Shown: positions 8,389-17,694 of the stretch, in pieces
Numbering within the stretch: position 1 is the first letter of the stretch
Layout: every line of letters starts with the position of its first letter
Origin: an uncultured Enterorhabdus sp.
GTDB lineage: Bacteria; Actinomycetota; Coriobacteriia; Coriobacteriales; Eggerthellaceae
Length of the DNA: 64,000 nucleotides
Assembly: GCA_947649205.1 (NCBI GenBank)
Contig: CANSQM010000010.1
Coordinates: 1 to 64,000 of the forward strand
Direction of reading: 5' to 3'
Program-made: the position numbers and the translations under genes
The notes under the pieces: generated by a model
The model's input: only the letters and a program-made list of their open reading frames with translations
The model's database searches: none
Told to the model about the DNA's origin: nothing

Positions 8389-9394
8389 AGTCATCCTGCA
8401 CGGATCGTGCCGTGCCGACGGTCGCAGCGCGGCGCTTGCCGACGAGCTGTTCAACGTCTGCATCGAGGAGTGCCCCGACGACGGCGTGTCCATCGTGTCG
8501 GTGTCCTCCACGGACGTGGGGCCCTGCATCGGCTGCGACGAGTGCCGCGCCCTCTCGGAGGAGCCTATCCACGTGTTCCAGGAGGGCGATCCGCTCCTGC
8601 CCCAGGAGGCGGTCGTGGAATCGGAGGCGCTGTTCCATCATTGCGTCATCGACGACGACATGGACGAGGTGCGCAAGCACCTGGATGCGGCCGACGAGCT
8701 CATCGTGGTGTGCCCGGTGTACTTCGCCGGCGCCCCGGCCCAGATGAAGGCCCTGCTCGACCGCTTGCAGCCCTACTACTTCACCGATCTGCGCACGCGG
8801 CCCAAGCGGCCGGCGGTGCTGCACGTGGTGGGCGCGGGAGGCGATCCCCACGGCTTCGAGCCGCTTATCGGCAGCCTGCGCTCGGCCCTGTCCGTGACGG
8901 GCTTCACCCTGGAGCTGGTGCTCGACTGGGTGGGCAAGATTCGCGCCGACGGCGAGATCACCGCCGAGGCCGAGGAGTACCCGCTGCCCCCGGTGGGCGG
9001 CTTCGGCGCCCTCGGGCTCGATGGGGAGGATTGCGACGAGGCGATGGCGGATGGCGGGGAATCCCCGGCATCTTTCGTAGGTTTTGCCGAGGAGGAATTC
9101 GCGGCGGCCTTTGAAGCGGAAGACGACGATGGCGGCCGGGATGACGACTGGGGTGGCGGTCGAGGCGAGCGGGTCGGCTCCAGTTCCGGTTCTGGATCCG
9201 GCCCTGATTGCCGCGGTCGCGCCAAGCTCTCGGTGAGCTCGCCGACGCCCGCGGTGAAGGACGAGGCCGCGAAGGGGTCGGGCGGCGCACGCGGTTCCCA
9301 CGGGTCGCGCAAGTCCTCGGGCAAGGGGGGCGGTCCCGCCTACGGCAAGAAGAACGCCAAGAAGAAGGGCAACGGCCGTGGCGGCCGCCGCTAG
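8381..9394 (+). CDS. NADPH-dependent FMN reductase / flavodoxin-like protein with long basic tail
   Basis: Residues 1-190 resemble the flavodoxin-like multimeric FMN reductase family (HRVILHGSCRADGRS phosphate loop region, a GPCIGCDECRAL Cys pair, VVCPVYFAGAPAQMKALLDRL). The middle is acidic (about 205-260, many Asp/Glu), and the last 90 residues are Gly/Ser/Lys/Arg-rich and end KKNAKKKGNGRGGRR, which looks disordered and suited to nucleic-acid or ribosome contact. The start at 8381 has AAGGAG 8 nt upstream and overlaps the TatD-family stop by 8 nt; its own stop lies inside the next gene rsmA. This tight packing suggests one operon around rRNA maturation or repair, but the role of the tail is inference. 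Confidence 0.7.
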   Translation: MHRVILHGSCRADGRSAALADELFNVCIEECPDDGVSIVSVSSTDVGPCIGCDECRALSEEPIHVFQEGDPLLPQEAVVESEALFHHCVIDDDMDEVRKHLDAADELIVVCPVYFAGAPAQMKALLDRLQPYYFTDLRTRPKRPAVLHVVGAGGDPHGFEPLIGSLRSALSVTGFTLELVLDWVGKIRADGEITAEAEEYPLPPVGGFGALGLDGEDCDEAMADGGESPASFVGFAEEEFAAAFEAEDDDGGRDDDWGGGRGERVGSSSGSGSGPDCRGRAKLSVSSPTPAVKDEAAKGSGGARGSHGSRKSSGKGGGPAYGKKNAKKKGNGRGGRR

Positions 9395-10424
9395 CGGACG
9401 GGGCCGGGATGACCTCGCCGGTGACGGTGGGCGCCTCTCGCCCCTTTCCACTCCGAGTGCCACGCGGCTCGTGCTGGAGGCCCACGGCATCGGCACCAAG
9501 TACACTCTGGGCCAGAACTTCCTCGTGAACGACGACGTGCTGAAGAGGATCATCGCCCTAGCCGAGGTAGGGAAGCGCGACCGCATCCTGGAGGTGGGCC
9601 CCGGCATCGGCACCCTCACCATCGCGCTTCTGAAGCACGCTGCAAGTGTGGTGGCCGTCGAGCGCGACCCCGACCTGCCCGCCGTGCTGGTCGATACCCT
9701 GTACCCCTGGCGCGAGCGGTTCGCCCTCATCGAGAAGGATGCCCTCGATGTGACCAGGGACGATATTGCCTCAGCTATGGAAGAGCTTGGCGAGCCCCTT
9801 CCCAACAAGCTCGTTGCCAACCTGCCCTATGCGGTGGCGGCCACGGTGGTGCTCGACTACTTCCAGAAGTTCCCCTTCCTGGAATCGGCCACCGTCATGG
9901 TGCAGAAGGAGGTGGCCGATCGCATGGCGGCGGGGCGCGGCACCAAGAACTACGGGGCCTACACCGTGAAGCTCGGCCTGTACGCTGAGGTCGCGGGTCG
10001 CTTCGCGGTGGGTCCGGGCAATTTCTTCCCGCCGCCGCGGGTGGATTCGGCCGTCATTCGCCTGAACCGACGGGTGCCGTCCATGGCCGATGGCACCCCT
10101 GCGGTACCGGCCGTCATCGCCGCAGCGGGGCTCATGGCCGACGCCGCCTTCGCGAACCGCCGCAAGACCCTGGCGAATTCCTGCAAGACCTACTTCGCGG
10201 GACGCGGGGGCATTGTCCTGTCGCCGAGCGGCGAGCCGGCGGAGGCGGCCGATCCCGTGACGTTGGACGGCCCCACGGTGGCGGCCCAGCTACCGGCCCT
10301 CTTCGAGGCCGCTGGCATCGACCCGCGGCGTCGCGGCGAGACCCTCGACCAAGGGGAGTTCCTCGCCTTGGGAGCGGCCCTGCTGGCTCTAACGGGCGCG
10401 AGTGACGGAGCGGCGACCGAATAA
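9378..10424 (+). CDS. rsmA: 16S rRNA (adenine1518-N6/adenine1519-N6)-dimethyltransferase
   Basis: KsgA/RsmA dimethylates two adjacent adenines in the 3' hairpin of 16S rRNA during late small-subunit assembly. Visible are the N-terminal KYTLGQNFLV that precedes motif X/I, the SAM-binding EVGPGIGTLT, the acidic VERDP, and the catalytic NLPYAVA (motif IV NLPY). The C-terminal helical domain is present with a short insertion (about 265-285). The GTG start at 9378 overlaps the previous gene by 17 nt; no later in-frame start lies ahead of the conserved domain except internal GTGs that would cut into it, so the exact N-terminus is uncertain. 348 aa is somewhat long for the family. Confidence 0.93.
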   Translation: MAAAASGRGRDDLAGDGGRLSPLSTPSATRLVLEAHGIGTKYTLGQNFLVNDDVLKRIIALAEVGKRDRILEVGPGIGTLTIALLKHAASVVAVERDPDLPAVLVDTLYPWRERFALIEKDALDVTRDDIASAMEELGEPLPNKLVANLPYAVAATVVLDYFQKFPFLESATVMVQKEVADRMAAGRGTKNYGAYTVKLGLYAEVAGRFAVGPGNFFPPPRVDSAVIRLNRRVPSMADGTPAVPAVIAAAGLMADAAFANRRKTLANSCKTYFAGRGGIVLSPSGEPAEAADPVTLDGPTVAAQLPALFEAAGIDPRRRGETLDQGEFLALGAALLALTGASDGAATE

Positions 10425-10473
10425 GGTACAATAGCGGGTCTCATTGACCCTATGGCAGAGAGGGGCGAGCCCG

Positions 10474-12021
10474 ATGGCCGCACAGCAGCGTGAGAAGCAT
10501 ACGGGGCGCGCGAAGCGCCTGGTGGTGGCCGCGGCGGCCCTGGTGGCCCTCGTGGCCGTGGGCATCGCCCTGGCCTCGACGGCCGCCAATACCGAGGATC
10601 CGGACTATTCCGGTCTGGCGGTAGAGGCGGAGCCCAGCCGGCCCCAGGCCCCCGAGCCGAAAGAGGAGGAGCCGGCCGAAGAGCCCGCCCCGGCTCCCCA
10701 GGATCCTGCCGAGGAGCCGGCGCGGCCCGTGGCCTCCCCCTCCCAGAACGGGGCGCTCCATGTGGAAGGATCCCAGCTCGTGGATGCCGCCGGCGATCCC
10801 GTGCAGCTGCGGGGCGTTTCCACCCATGGTCTGGCCTGGTACCCCCAGTACGTGAACCAGGATTTCTTCAATGAGCTGCGCCAGGACTGGGGCGCTAATG
10901 CCGTGCGTTTGGCCCTGTACTCCGACGAGGAGGGGGGCTATGCCACCGATGGCCGCCGCGTCGAGTTGAACGACCTGATCCTGGAGGGTGTCGAGTACGC
11001 CACGGCTGCCGATATGTACGCCATCGTGGACTGGCACATCCTGTCGGACGGCAATCCGCGTACCCACGCCTGGGCCGCCAAGGAGTTCTTCAAGCTCGTA
11101 TCGGGCCGCCTGGCCGACCACGACAACGTGATCTACGAGATCTGCAACGAGCCCAACGGGAAGACCACCTGGGCGGATGTGAAAGCCTATGCGACCGAAA
11201 TCATCCCCGTCATCCGCGCCAACGATCCCGATGCCGTCATCGTCGTCGGCACGCCCACCTGGTCCCAGGACATCCAGGATGCGGCCGCCGACCCGCTCTC
11301 CGAGAGCAACATCATGTACGCGCTGCACTTCTACGCCGCCACCCATCAGGGCGAGCTGCGCGACCGCCTCGAGACTGCCGTGGAGGGCGGCCTGCCGGTA
11401 TTCGTCACCGAGTTCGGCATCTGCGAGGCCTCGGGCGCTGGCGCGATCGACTACGAGTCGGCCGATGAGTGGCTCGCTCTCATGGACGAGCTCAACGTGA
11501 GCTACATCTGCTGGAACCTGTCGAACAAGGAGGAGACATCGGCCCTGTTCAAGTCCGACGTATCGAAGACCTCCGGCTTCTCCCTGGACGATCTGAGCGA
11601 GGAGGGGCTGTGGCTCGTGGACGCCCTGCGCGGCCCCGGCTTCGATCGCAAGGAGGTGCAGCTGGCCCGGGCCGACAAGAAGCCGAACACCACGGGCTCG
11701 GCCATGATGGCGTTCTCCAGCGACACCATCCAGTGGCAGCTGAACGTGACCGAGACCTGGGAGGAGGGCGACCGCACCTTCTTCAAGTACGAGATGGCCG
11801 GCAGCAACTACAGCGCCGCCACGAAGAAGTGGTCGGTCACCATTCCCTTCAACGCCGACGTGCAGCTTGAGGACAGCTGGAACTGCAAGGCGAGCGCCGC
11901 GGCCAACGAGCTGACCGTCTCCAACGACAGCCACAACGGGAAGGTGGGCGCCGGCGATTCGGTGTCCGATATCGGCTTCATCGTCAGCGGTCCCGCCAAG
12001 CTGGCCGTCGTGGATCTGTAG
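10474..12021 (+). CDS. Secreted glycoside hydrolase family 5 (endoglucanase-like) with CBM2-like C-terminus
   Basis: 515 aa. N-terminal export signal / membrane anchor (about residues 15-37), a Pro/Glu-rich linker (about 50-95), then a (beta/alpha)8 catalytic domain: LRGVSTHGLAWYPQY, AVDWH-like IVDWHIL, the acid/base glutamate in EICNEPNG (E226) and the nucleophile in VTEFG (E313), both in GH5 context, and WNLSNK at the end of the barrel. Residues about 400-515 (YEMAGSNYSAATKKW, WNCKAS, NELTVSNDSHNGKVGAGDSV, IGFIVSG) resemble a family 2 carbohydrate-binding module. Likely cleaves beta-1,4-glucan or a related glycan outside the cell, which is unusual for a mostly asaccharolytic group. Start chosen at ATG with GAGGGG upstream. 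Confidence 0.85.
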   Translation: MAAQQREKHTGRAKRLVVAAAALVALVAVGIALASTAANTEDPDYSGLAVEAEPSRPQAPEPKEEEPAEEPAPAPQDPAEEPARPVASPSQNGALHVEGSQLVDAAGDPVQLRGVSTHGLAWYPQYVNQDFFNELRQDWGANAVRLALYSDEEGGYATDGRRVELNDLILEGVEYATAADMYAIVDWHILSDGNPRTHAWAAKEFFKLVSGRLADHDNVIYEICNEPNGKTTWADVKAYATEIIPVIRANDPDAVIVVGTPTWSQDIQDAAADPLSESNIMYALHFYAATHQGELRDRLETAVEGGLPVFVTEFGICEASGAGAIDYESADEWLALMDELNVSYICWNLSNKEETSALFKSDVSKTSGFSLDDLSEEGLWLVDALRGPGFDRKEVQLARADKKPNTTGSAMMAFSSDTIQWQLNVTETWEEGDRTFFKYEMAGSNYSAATKKWSVTIPFNADVQLEDSWNCKASAAANELTVSNDSHNGKVGAGDSVSDIGFIVSGPAKLAVVDL

Positions 12022-12023
12022 CC

Positions 12024-13934
12024 ATGGCGCCGTCGTCCCTTGAGGCTGCCCGCTCGGTGCTGAGCCGGCAGTTCGGCTATGCCGATTTCCGCCCGGGCCA
12101 GGAGGCCGTGGTAGCCGCCGTGCTCGGCGGTCGCGATGCCCTGGCGGTCATGCCCACGGGCGCGGGGAAGTCCATCTGCTATCAGGTGCCGGCCGTGGTG
12201 CTCGATGGCCTGACCGTGGTGGTGAGCCCCCTCGTCTCGCTCATGGCCGACCAGGTGCGGGCTTTGAAGGAGGCCGGCATCCGTGGGGCCTACCTCAACT
12301 CCACCCTCACGCCGGCCCAGCAGGCCGAGGTGCTCGCCCGGGCGCGCTCGGGAGCCTACGACCTTATGTACGTGGCTCCCGAGCGCCTGGCCGACCCGCG
12401 CTTCACTGCCTTCGCCGCCGAGGCTTCCATTCCCTTCGTGGCTGTGGACGAGGCCCACTGCGTGTCCCAGTGGGGCCAGGACTTCCGCCCCTCCTACCTG
12501 GCCATCGGCGACTTCATCGCGGCCCTGCCTGCGCGCCCCGTCGTGGCGGCCCTCACGGCCACGGCCACCGAGCGGGTGCGGGCCGATATCGTGCGCCTGC
12601 TCGGCCTGCGCGACCCGGCCCTCACGGTGACCGGCTTCGACCGCCCCAACCTGCGCTTTGCCGTGGAGCGCTGCGAGCCGAAGCGCAAGGACGCGCGGCT
12701 CGACGCCTTCATCGACGAGCGCCGGGCAGAAAGCGGCATCGTCTACTGCTCTAAGCGCGCCTGCGTGGAAGAGGTGTGCGCCCACCTGCGGGAGCGGGGC
12801 ATTGCCGCCACCCGTTACCATGCGGGCCTCTCGCCCGAGGAGCGCCAGCGCAACCAGCGGGCCTTCGTGGCCGACGACGCACCGGTCATGGTGGCCACCA
12901 ACGCCTTCGGCATGGGCATCGACAAGTCCAACGTGAGCTACGTGGTGCACTACAACATGCCCGGATCGGTGGAGGCCTACTACCAGGAGGCGGGCCGCGC
13001 CGGCCGCGACGGGGCGCCGGCCGAGTGTTTGCTGCTCTGGTGCGACGGCGACATCGCCACGGGCCGCTTCTTCATCGAGCAGGAGTCGGCCAACGAGGCC
13101 CTGACCGCCGAGGAGTCCGAGGTGGTGCGGGCCGGACGCCGCCGCATGCTGGAGGCCATGGTGGGCTACTGCTACACCACCGACTGCCTGCGCCGCTACC
13201 TGCTCCGCTATTTCGGGGAAGACGGGGAAAGCGGGGAAGACGGGAAAGGCGGGGAAGGTGGGGAAGGACCCGCGTCCGACCCCCGTTGCTGCTCCAACTG
13301 CGCCGGCGAGATGGAGGCCGTGGACGTGACGGCCGAGGCCCGGGCCGTCATGCGCTGCGTCCACGAGCTGCGCGGCCGGTTCGGCAAGACCATGGTGGTG
13401 GACGTGCTGCGCGGGGCCGATACCGAGGCCATCCGCTCCCGGGGCCTGAACCGAGCGGCCTCCTACGGCAGCTGCGACGCCAAGCGCCCGCTGCTCATGG
13501 AAGTGGTGGAGCTGCTGGCGGCCGGCGACTACCTCACCATCACCGAGGGCACCTACCCGGTCGTGTGCGCTGGCGGCCGCTACCGCGAGGCGGCGCGGGA
13601 CGATTTCTCCCTCTGCATGAAGCGCACGGCCTCCAAGGCGAAGCGGGGCGCGGCAGTGCGCTCGGCCGGTGCCGCGGGCGTTGCCGCGCTGACCGCATCC
13701 GACGAGGCCCTGTTCGAGCGCCTGCGCGCCCTGCGCAAGCGCCTGGCCGACGAGGCGGAGGTGCCGCCCTACGTGGTGTTCCCCAACACCACGCTCACCG
13801 CCATGGCCCAGGCACGTCCCGCTACGGCCGCCGAGTTCCTGGCCGTTCCCGGCATCGGCGAGAAGAAGCTCGCAACCTACGGCGAGCCCTTCCTCGCCGA
13901 GATCGCCGCCTTCCAAGCTGAGGCGGGCGCCTAG
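12024..13934 (+). CDS. recQ: ATP-dependent DNA helicase RecQ
   Basis: 3'-5' superfamily 2 helicase used in recombination and replication-fork repair. 636 aa: Walker A PTGAGKS, DEAHCVSQWGQDFRPSY (the DEAH box and the aromatic-rich loop), helicase C motif V/VI ATNAFGMGIDKSNV and QEAGRAGRDG, the zinc-binding CYTTDCLRRYLLRYFG...CCSNC, winged helix, and an HRDC domain at the C-terminus (about 565-630). Between YFGED and the last zinc cysteines there is a low-complexity Gly/Glu/Asp/Lys insertion coded by imperfect repeats of GGGGAAG (13212-13268), odd for a structural zinc site. It starts 2 nt after the GH5 stop with no clear ribosome site, perhaps translationally coupled. Confidence 0.95.
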   Translation: MAPSSLEAARSVLSRQFGYADFRPGQEAVVAAVLGGRDALAVMPTGAGKSICYQVPAVVLDGLTVVVSPLVSLMADQVRALKEAGIRGAYLNSTLTPAQQAEVLARARSGAYDLMYVAPERLADPRFTAFAAEASIPFVAVDEAHCVSQWGQDFRPSYLAIGDFIAALPARPVVAALTATATERVRADIVRLLGLRDPALTVTGFDRPNLRFAVERCEPKRKDARLDAFIDERRAESGIVYCSKRACVEEVCAHLRERGIAATRYHAGLSPEERQRNQRAFVADDAPVMVATNAFGMGIDKSNVSYVVHYNMPGSVEAYYQEAGRAGRDGAPAECLLLWCDGDIATGRFFIEQESANEALTAEESEVVRAGRRRMLEAMVGYCYTTDCLRRYLLRYFGEDGESGEDGKGGEGGEGPASDPRCCSNCAGEMEAVDVTAEARAVMRCVHELRGRFGKTMVVDVLRGADTEAIRSRGLNRAASYGSCDAKRPLLMEVVELLAAGDYLTITEGTYPVVCAGGRYREAARDDFSLCMKRTASKAKRGAAVRSAGAAGVAALTASDEALFERLRALRKRLADEAEVPPYVVFPNTTLTAMAQARPATAAEFLAVPGIGEKKLATYGEPFLAEIAAFQAEAGA

Positions 13935-14092
13935 GGCCGTCCCCGCAACTGGAGCCTTCTCCGCTCGCCCATGGGGCGTCGGGGAACGCGCCCCTTCCGC
14001 GTTACATCCTTGTTTCTGGGCGAATTGCGGGGCGCGGCGGTCAGGTTTCGCGGTAGCATAGGCCCGTGCAAGTTCGAGCCGAAGGAGGCCCC

Positions 14093-15295
14093 GTGACGAA
14101 GATTTCAATGACCACGCCCCTGGTGGAGATGGACGGCGACGAGATGACCCGCATCATCTGGCAGATGATCAAGGACGAGCTGATCTGTCCCTTCGTGGAT
14201 CTCAAGACCGAGTACTACGACCTGGGCCTCGAGCACCGCAACGCCACCGACGATATGGTCACCATCGAGTCGGCCGAGGCTACCCAGCGGCTCGGCGTGG
14301 CTGTGAAGTGCGCCACCATCACCCCGAACGCCGCCCGCATGGACGAGTACGACCTGAAGCAGATGTGGAAGAGCCCCAACGGCACCATCCGCGCCATGCT
14401 GGACGGCACGGTGTTCCGCACCCCCATTATTGTGAAGGGCATCGAGCCTTGCGTGCGCAACTGGGTCAAGCCCATCACCATCGCCCGCCATGCCTACGGC
14501 GATGTGTACAAGAACGCCGAGATCCGCGTGCCCGGCCCCGGCAAGGTGGAGCTGGTGTACACCGGTGAGGACGGCACCGAGATCCGCGAGCTCGTGCACG
14601 AGTACGACGGGGCCGGCGTGGCCCAGGGCATGCACAACCTGGACGCCTCCATCGCCAGCTTCGCCACGAGCTGCTTCGAGTTCGCTCTGGATACCAAGCA
14701 GGACCTGTGGTTCGCCACGAAAGACACCATCTCCAAGAAGTACGACCATCGCTTCAAGGACATCTTCCAGGAGATCTACGACGACCAGTACGCCGAGCGC
14801 TTCGAGGCGGCGGGCATCGAGTACTTCTACACCCTCATCGACGACGCCGTGGCCCGCGTCATGAAGGCCGACGGCGGCTTCATCTGGGCCTGCAAGAACT
14901 ACGACGGCGACGTGATGAGCGACATGGTGTCCTCGGCCTTCGGGTCGCTGGCCATGATGACCTCGGTGCTCGTGAGCCCGGCCGGCGTCTACGAGTACGA
15001 GGCGGCCCACGGCACCGTGCAGCGCCACTACTACAAGCATCTGGAAGGCAAGGAGACTTCCACGAATTCCGTGGCTACCATCTTCGCCTGGTCCGGAGCC
15101 CTGCGCAAGCGCGGCGAATTGGACGAGCTGCCCGAGTTGGTGGCTTTCGCCGACCGCTTGGAAGCGGCTACGCTGGACACCATCGAGGCCGGCGAGATGA
15201 CCGGCGACTTGGCCCGCATCACCACGCTTGAGAACCCCGTGACCCTTTCCACGGGCGACTTCATCAAGGCCATCGCCAAGCGTTTGGCCGCCTAA
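14093..15295 (+). CDS. icd: NADP-dependent isocitrate dehydrogenase (class II)
   Basis: Oxidative decarboxylation of isocitrate to 2-oxoglutarate, giving NADPH. 400 aa of the eukaryotic-like homodimeric IDH type: [24 protein letters not shown], the substrate-binding [33 protein letters not shown]-like [14 protein letters not shown], and [14 protein letters not shown] with [15 protein letters not shown]. Cytoplasmic. Start is a GTG with AAGGAGG 4 nt upstream. Stands alone between recQ and the AT-rich island with its own terminator at 15329-15373; in a bacterium of this kind it probably supplies glutamate precursor. Confidence 0.96.
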   Translation: MTKISMTTPLVEMDGDEMTRIIWQMIKDELICPFVDLKTEYYDLGLEHRNATDDMVTIESAEATQRLGVAVKCATITPNAARMDEYDLKQMWKSPNGTIRAMLDGTVFRTPIIVKGIEPCVRNWVKPITIARHAYGDVYKNAEIRVPGPGKVELVYTGEDGTEIRELVHEYDGAGVAQGMHNLDASIASFATSCFEFALDTKQDLWFATKDTISKKYDHRFKDIFQEIYDDQYAERFEAAGIEYFYTLIDDAVARVMKADGGFIWACKNYDGDVMSDMVSSAFGSLAMMTSVLVSPAGVYEYEAAHGTVQRHYYKHLEGKETSTNSVATIFAWSGALRKRGELDELPELVAFADRLEAATLDTIEAGEMTGDLARITTLENPVTLSTGDFIKAIAKRLAA

Positions 15296-15328
15296 GGGCC
15301 TGCCGCGCTGGCACGAATCGCCGTATGG

Positions 15329-15373
15329 CCCCTGGCTGCATGAAAGCAGCTGGGGGTCTGCATTTGGTTTTTT
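15329..15373 (+). terminator. Intrinsic terminator after icd
   Basis: CCCCTGGCTGC pairs with GCAGCTGGGGG (15346-15356) around ATGAAA, and a T-rich run ending in TTTTTT follows at 15368-15373. Confidence 0.75.
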
Positions 15374-15686
15374 GGGAGCGAGAAGAGGTCGATGTAGAGA
15401 CTGAGATGCATGGCGTGGTGCAGTACGACAATTTGATGTATTCGGTGGTTGGAGGTGGCGAGGGCTATCGCAACTGTCTGTTTGAGCGATCCGTATATCT
15501 AGGGTTTTCCGTCTGATCTGCCAAGAGAATGCCACGGTTTGCTCATCCATAAAAAATTATTATTCGAACTTGTATAATTAGACCAAAGCAATTTCCGGTA
15601 AAGCTAGTGCATTGTTTGGGGTAAATCTAAGTGGGAAAAGGGGATGGCGTTCCCGCCTCGTCCCGTAAAGTGAGGTGAATATACCC
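15374..15686 (+). promoter_or_regulatory. Intergenic entry to the AT-rich island, promoter candidate
   Basis: No gene supported; a 63-codon ORF here lacks a ribosome site and coding character. Base composition drops abruptly from about 15540. TATAAT at 15573-15578 is the best -10 for the two-component genes; no good -35 is visible. Confidence 0.4.
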
Positions 15687-16382
15687 ATGGCGCTGGTGTA
15701 TTTCGCTGATGATGACTTTGACGCTCGCTCTCTTGTGAGAGGATGCCTCTCGCTGGATGGGCACAATGTAAAGTGCTTTGAGACGGGCGAGGCGCTTCTG
15801 GGCGAATTCTTAAATAATCGATGCGATCTAGTTATCCTCGATGTCATGATGCCCAGAGTCGATGGTTTTGAAATCCTGAGGAGAATCAGAGGGTTTTCCT
15901 CGGTTCCTGTCATATTGCTGACAGCAAAAAACGGAGAGGGCGATTACTTTAGCGGCTTTGCCAAGGGCGCTGATGACTACATCGAAAAGCCTTTCAGGCC
16001 AATTCTCCTACGTGGAAAAGTACATGCGCTGCTTTCTCGGATTCAATTATCAGCAAGTGAGAAAACCGTTGCCAGCCGACTGAAAAACATGACTTGTGTT
16101 GACCTCAGATTTTCGGGTAACAATACCACATTTTACATCAACGACAGACACTTTAGGCTCACTCCTGTCGAAGGTAAGTACCTCCATTTTATGATGGAGC
16201 GGTTTAACACTCCTGTTGCGCGAGAAGATATTTTGAAAGGCGTATGGGGCTTGGAGAAGTCGAGCAGCAGGGTGGTTGATGAGACGAATCGCCGTATAAG
16301 AATAAAGCTCACAGAAGAAGGAGCTCATGTAGTTCTTGAAAGTATCTGGGGGTATGGGTACATCTTAAAGGAAAAGGAGTGA
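15687..16382 (+). CDS. OmpR-family response regulator (AT-rich island)
   Basis: 231 aa. Receiver domain with FADDDFDARS, VILDVMMPRVDG (phospho-Asp about D52), LLTAKN and EKPFRP, then a winged-helix DNA-binding domain with LTPVEGKYLHFMM and a C-terminal VLESIWGYGYILK wing. The ATG was chosen over a GTG 12 nt upstream because AGTGAGGTG is spaced 9 nt before it. Its stop overlaps the kinase reading frame, so the pair is one operon. Codon use (ATA, AGA, AAT frequent) and GC content are unlike the surrounding genes, indicating transfer from a lower-GC donor. The likely target is the secreted-protein gene downstream. Confidence 0.88.
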   Translation: MALVYFADDDFDARSLVRGCLSLDGHNVKCFETGEALLGEFLNNRCDLVILDVMMPRVDGFEILRRIRGFSSVPVILLTAKNGEGDYFSGFAKGADDYIEKPFRPILLRGKVHALLSRIQLSASEKTVASRLKNMTCVDLRFSGNNTTFYINDRHFRLTPVEGKYLHFMMERFNTPVAREDILKGVWGLEKSSSRVVDETNRRIRIKLTEEGAHVVLESIWGYGYILKEKE

Positions 16383-16390
16383 TTGTCGCC

Positions 16391-17548
16391 ATGTGCGTCT
16401 TGAATCGCCTTTCCTGGAGGCAGTGCTTAAGGATCGTAATTCGTTCGATCGGAGCAGGGGCAGCCCTTTTTCTTGTCTGCGCTCTCGCGCTTGAATTTAC
16501 GATAGGGGCAAATGCCGGTAGGGCGTTGCGCGAGTACTACGATGATTCTGCCGACTCTATCATACGACCCCCGATACCGGTATATGAGCTCGCGGTGTCC
16601 AAGGATCGTACTTATCCGGGGCCCTTTCTTTTCGACGTATTCATCAATTCGTCTTACTGTTCGACCCCAGAAGCTCAGTCATCGGAAGCCGTGGGAACGA
16701 GCGTTTTCCATTTCTTTAATTGGGAATATGATGGATATTGCCTTCCAATGGGAAGAAACGAGGTCGGTGACGAGATTCTCTGTTTTGTCGACATGACCTT
16801 CGCTCGTTTTGCAACTCTTTCTTCATGTGGTTTAGCTTGTCTTCTCCTAACTATAGTGATAGGCGTACTGCAATTAAGAAGCGAGCAGTATTCCATTCGC
16901 CGTGATCGAATCGATGAAAACCTGGAGGCGGCTTTTGCCAACGCATCCCATGAATTGAAGACACCGTTAATGGCTATCCGTGGATATGTGGATGCCTTGC
17001 AATGTCATGCTATTGACGAGGACTTTGCTCTGGCAAGGATTGCCGCGGCATCAGAGCGAATGTATGAGATGATTGATGGTATATTGAGGATTAGTCGTTT
17101 GGATTCGGGTCTGAAAAAACCTGTGCTTGCCATGTGGGATGTGAGGGAAATTATCTATGACGAGGCTCGCATGATCGAGGAAGATTGCAGAAAAGATGGC
17201 GTAGACCTTATCATGGATCTGCCTCGCCCGCTGTGGTTTCCCTGCGATCGAGCGATGATATCGACGATAGTTCTCAATATTCTGAGCAATGCTTGTCGTC
17301 ATGCGGAAAATTTCATTCACATTTCTGAGGGTAATTCAGTAAATGGCGAGATTGAATTATTTATCGACAATGACGGACATCCTCCTTCACAGAGTACGGT
17401 TGCCCACGCTTTTGACCGGTTTTATAAAGGAGACGGCGGAAACACAGGTATTGGGCTCGCCCTTTCGAAGGAATACGTTGAGTTAATGGGCGGAGAAATA
17501 GAGATTCAACCTTTGAGTCGAGGGACTCGAATCCGGATAAGGTTGTAG
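16391..17548 (+). CDS. Membrane sensor histidine kinase (AT-rich island)
   Basis: 385 aa. Transmembrane segment (about 16-38), extracytoplasmic sensor region of about 100 residues without a recognisable fold, second transmembrane segment (about 140-162), HisKA with ANASHELKTPLMAI (phospho-acceptor about H187), and HATPase_c with ILSNACRHA and GNTGIGLALSKEY. Cognate of the regulator immediately upstream. AAAGGAG lies 12 nt before this ATG; a GTG at 16379 overlapping the regulator stop is the alternative. Same AT-rich composition as its neighbours. The signal sensed is unknown. Confidence 0.87.
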   Translation: MCVLNRLSWRQCLRIVIRSIGAGAALFLVCALALEFTIGANAGRALREYYDDSADSIIRPPIPVYELAVSKDRTYPGPFLFDVFINSSYCSTPEAQSSEAVGTSVFHFFNWEYDGYCLPMGRNEVGDEILCFVDMTFARFATLSSCGLACLLLTIVIGVLQLRSEQYSIRRDRIDENLEAAFANASHELKTPLMAIRGYVDALQCHAIDEDFALARIAAASERMYEMIDGILRISRLDSGLKKPVLAMWDVREIIYDEARMIEEDCRKDGVDLIMDLPRPLWFPCDRAMISTIVLNILSNACRHAENFIHISEGNSVNGEIELFIDNDGHPPSQSTVAHAFDRFYKGDGGNTGIGLALSKEYVELMGGEIEIQPLSRGTRIRIRL

Positions 17549-17616
17549 TTGGTTCATGACGGTTAGTTGCGGGGAGCAACAATGCCAACAAAATGCCAAA
17601 GTTTATGGTTGAGGTA

Positions 17617-17647
17617 ATAAGTCTCCAAGTAAAGACAGTAGACTTAT
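17617..17647. promoter_or_regulatory. Inverted repeat in front of the secreted-protein gene
   Basis: ATAAGTCT (17617-17624) and AGACTTAT (17640-17647) form a perfect 8-bp inverted repeat with a 15-nt spacer, ending 47 nt before the downstream ATG. It could be the operator for the island's response regulator or a leader hairpin. Confidence 0.4.
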
Positions 17648-17694
17648 CCTTGCTTCGGAGCAACACCTGACAGATCCTTATCTAGGAGGTCGAC

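Noticed and set aside
15325-15516. 63-codon ORF after icd
   Set aside because: Overlaps the icd terminator hairpin, has no ribosome site and no coding character.
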